Part shown: in pieces, positions 63,824-64,000 of the stretch
Position numbering within the stretch: the first letter of the stretch is position 1
Layout: each line of letters starts with the position of its first letter
NCBI RefSeq assembly: GCF_000504085.1
Contig: NC_022792.1
Location: 1,578,001 to 1,642,000 of the forward strand
Direction: 5' to 3'
DNA length: 64,000 nucleotides
Origin: Pseudothermotoga elfii DSM 9442 = NBRC 107921
GTDB lineage: Bacteria; Thermotogota; Thermotogae; Thermotogales; DSM-5069
The notes under the pieces: generated by a model
What the model was told of the DNA's origin: nothing
The model's database searches: none
Seen by the model: only the letters and a program-made list of their open reading frames with translations
Translations under genes and position numbers: made by a program

Positions 63824-64000
63824 GATCGAATAATAAATCTACCAAAGTTTTTAAACCAATGGAGAACAAATTATCAGAGAGAAATTAAAAATTAAATATG
63901 AGAGTTTTTTGAGAATATATCTTAAAAACAGTAAACAAATGAGTAGGAAAAAATTATAGACCAAAAACATACCAGAAAGCGCAAATTGATTCAAAACTAG
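63824..64000. other. AT-rich end of window without recognised gene
   Basis: I see no coding or RNA feature here; the stretch is strongly AT-rich. Confidence 0.4.

Overview
The window looks like a chromosomal segment of an anaerobic, thermophilic Thermotogales bacterium, most likely of the Pseudothermotoga type. This is inferred from gene content: a one-domain superoxide reductase with a flavodiiron protein, hydrogenase-type NADH-binding subunits, oligopeptide ABC transporters with several solute-binding proteins, a glycerol-1-phosphate dehydrogenase-like protein, and an AT-leaning sequence with strong Shine-Dalgarno (SD) sites and many GTG/TTG starts. Genus and species were not verified. No phage, complete insertion sequence, rRNA or CRISPR array was seen.

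Layout. 1-6 kb: molybdopterin genes (mog, and moeA fused to a binding-protein domain), a PflA-like radical SAM protein, then an oxygen-defence operon (superoxide reductase, flavodiiron protein, RNase HIII) with a palindromic operator candidate. 6-13.5 kb: peptide uptake operon (binding protein, two permeases, two ATPases) running into a DUF917 protein and an M29-like peptidase. 13.5-21.4 kb: nth, then a housekeeping operon (M24 peptidase, efp, Asp23-like, nusB, fhs, folD, trpS, scpA, scpB). 21.4-26.2 kb: five NuoE/NuoF/HndB-like redox genes in hndABC order without a hydrogenase subunit; the last NuoF copy has lost its accessory cluster ligands. 26.3-28.3 kb: glycerol-1-phosphate dehydrogenase-like gene plus a hexapeptide acyltransferase. 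28.3-37.2 kb: a second Opp-type operon with a serine beta-lactamase-like protein and AnmK, divergent from a BadF-type sugar kinase, which suggests muropeptide recycling. 37.2-37.5 kb: an unassigned, strongly structured putative RNA. 37.5-47.7 kb: radical SAM protein, hotdog thioesterase, ftsH, tilS, tRNA-Thr, nadE, tldE/tldD, a small protein and a CAU-anticodon tRNA. 47.7-50.4 kb: an MFS transporter without a canonical start codon, a secreted protein, and the decayed 3' end of a class II aldolase that still has its terminator.

50.4-63 kb: a one-directional operon headed by a DeoR regulator: two SIS-domain proteins, two DUF187/GHL10-like hydrolases (one a lipoprotein), a CUT1 sugar transporter without its own ATPase, a neutral-ceramidase-like protein, a BadF-type amino-sugar kinase and a GH20 hexosaminidase. 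This is the best candidate for an undescribed system: capture, uptake and breakdown of an N-acetylhexosamine glycoconjugate. The window ends in a 5'-truncated alpha/beta hydrolase.

Start codons were reassigned where an SD site clearly favoured another codon. Three genes (nth, scpA, the MFS transporter) point to CTG or ACG starts.
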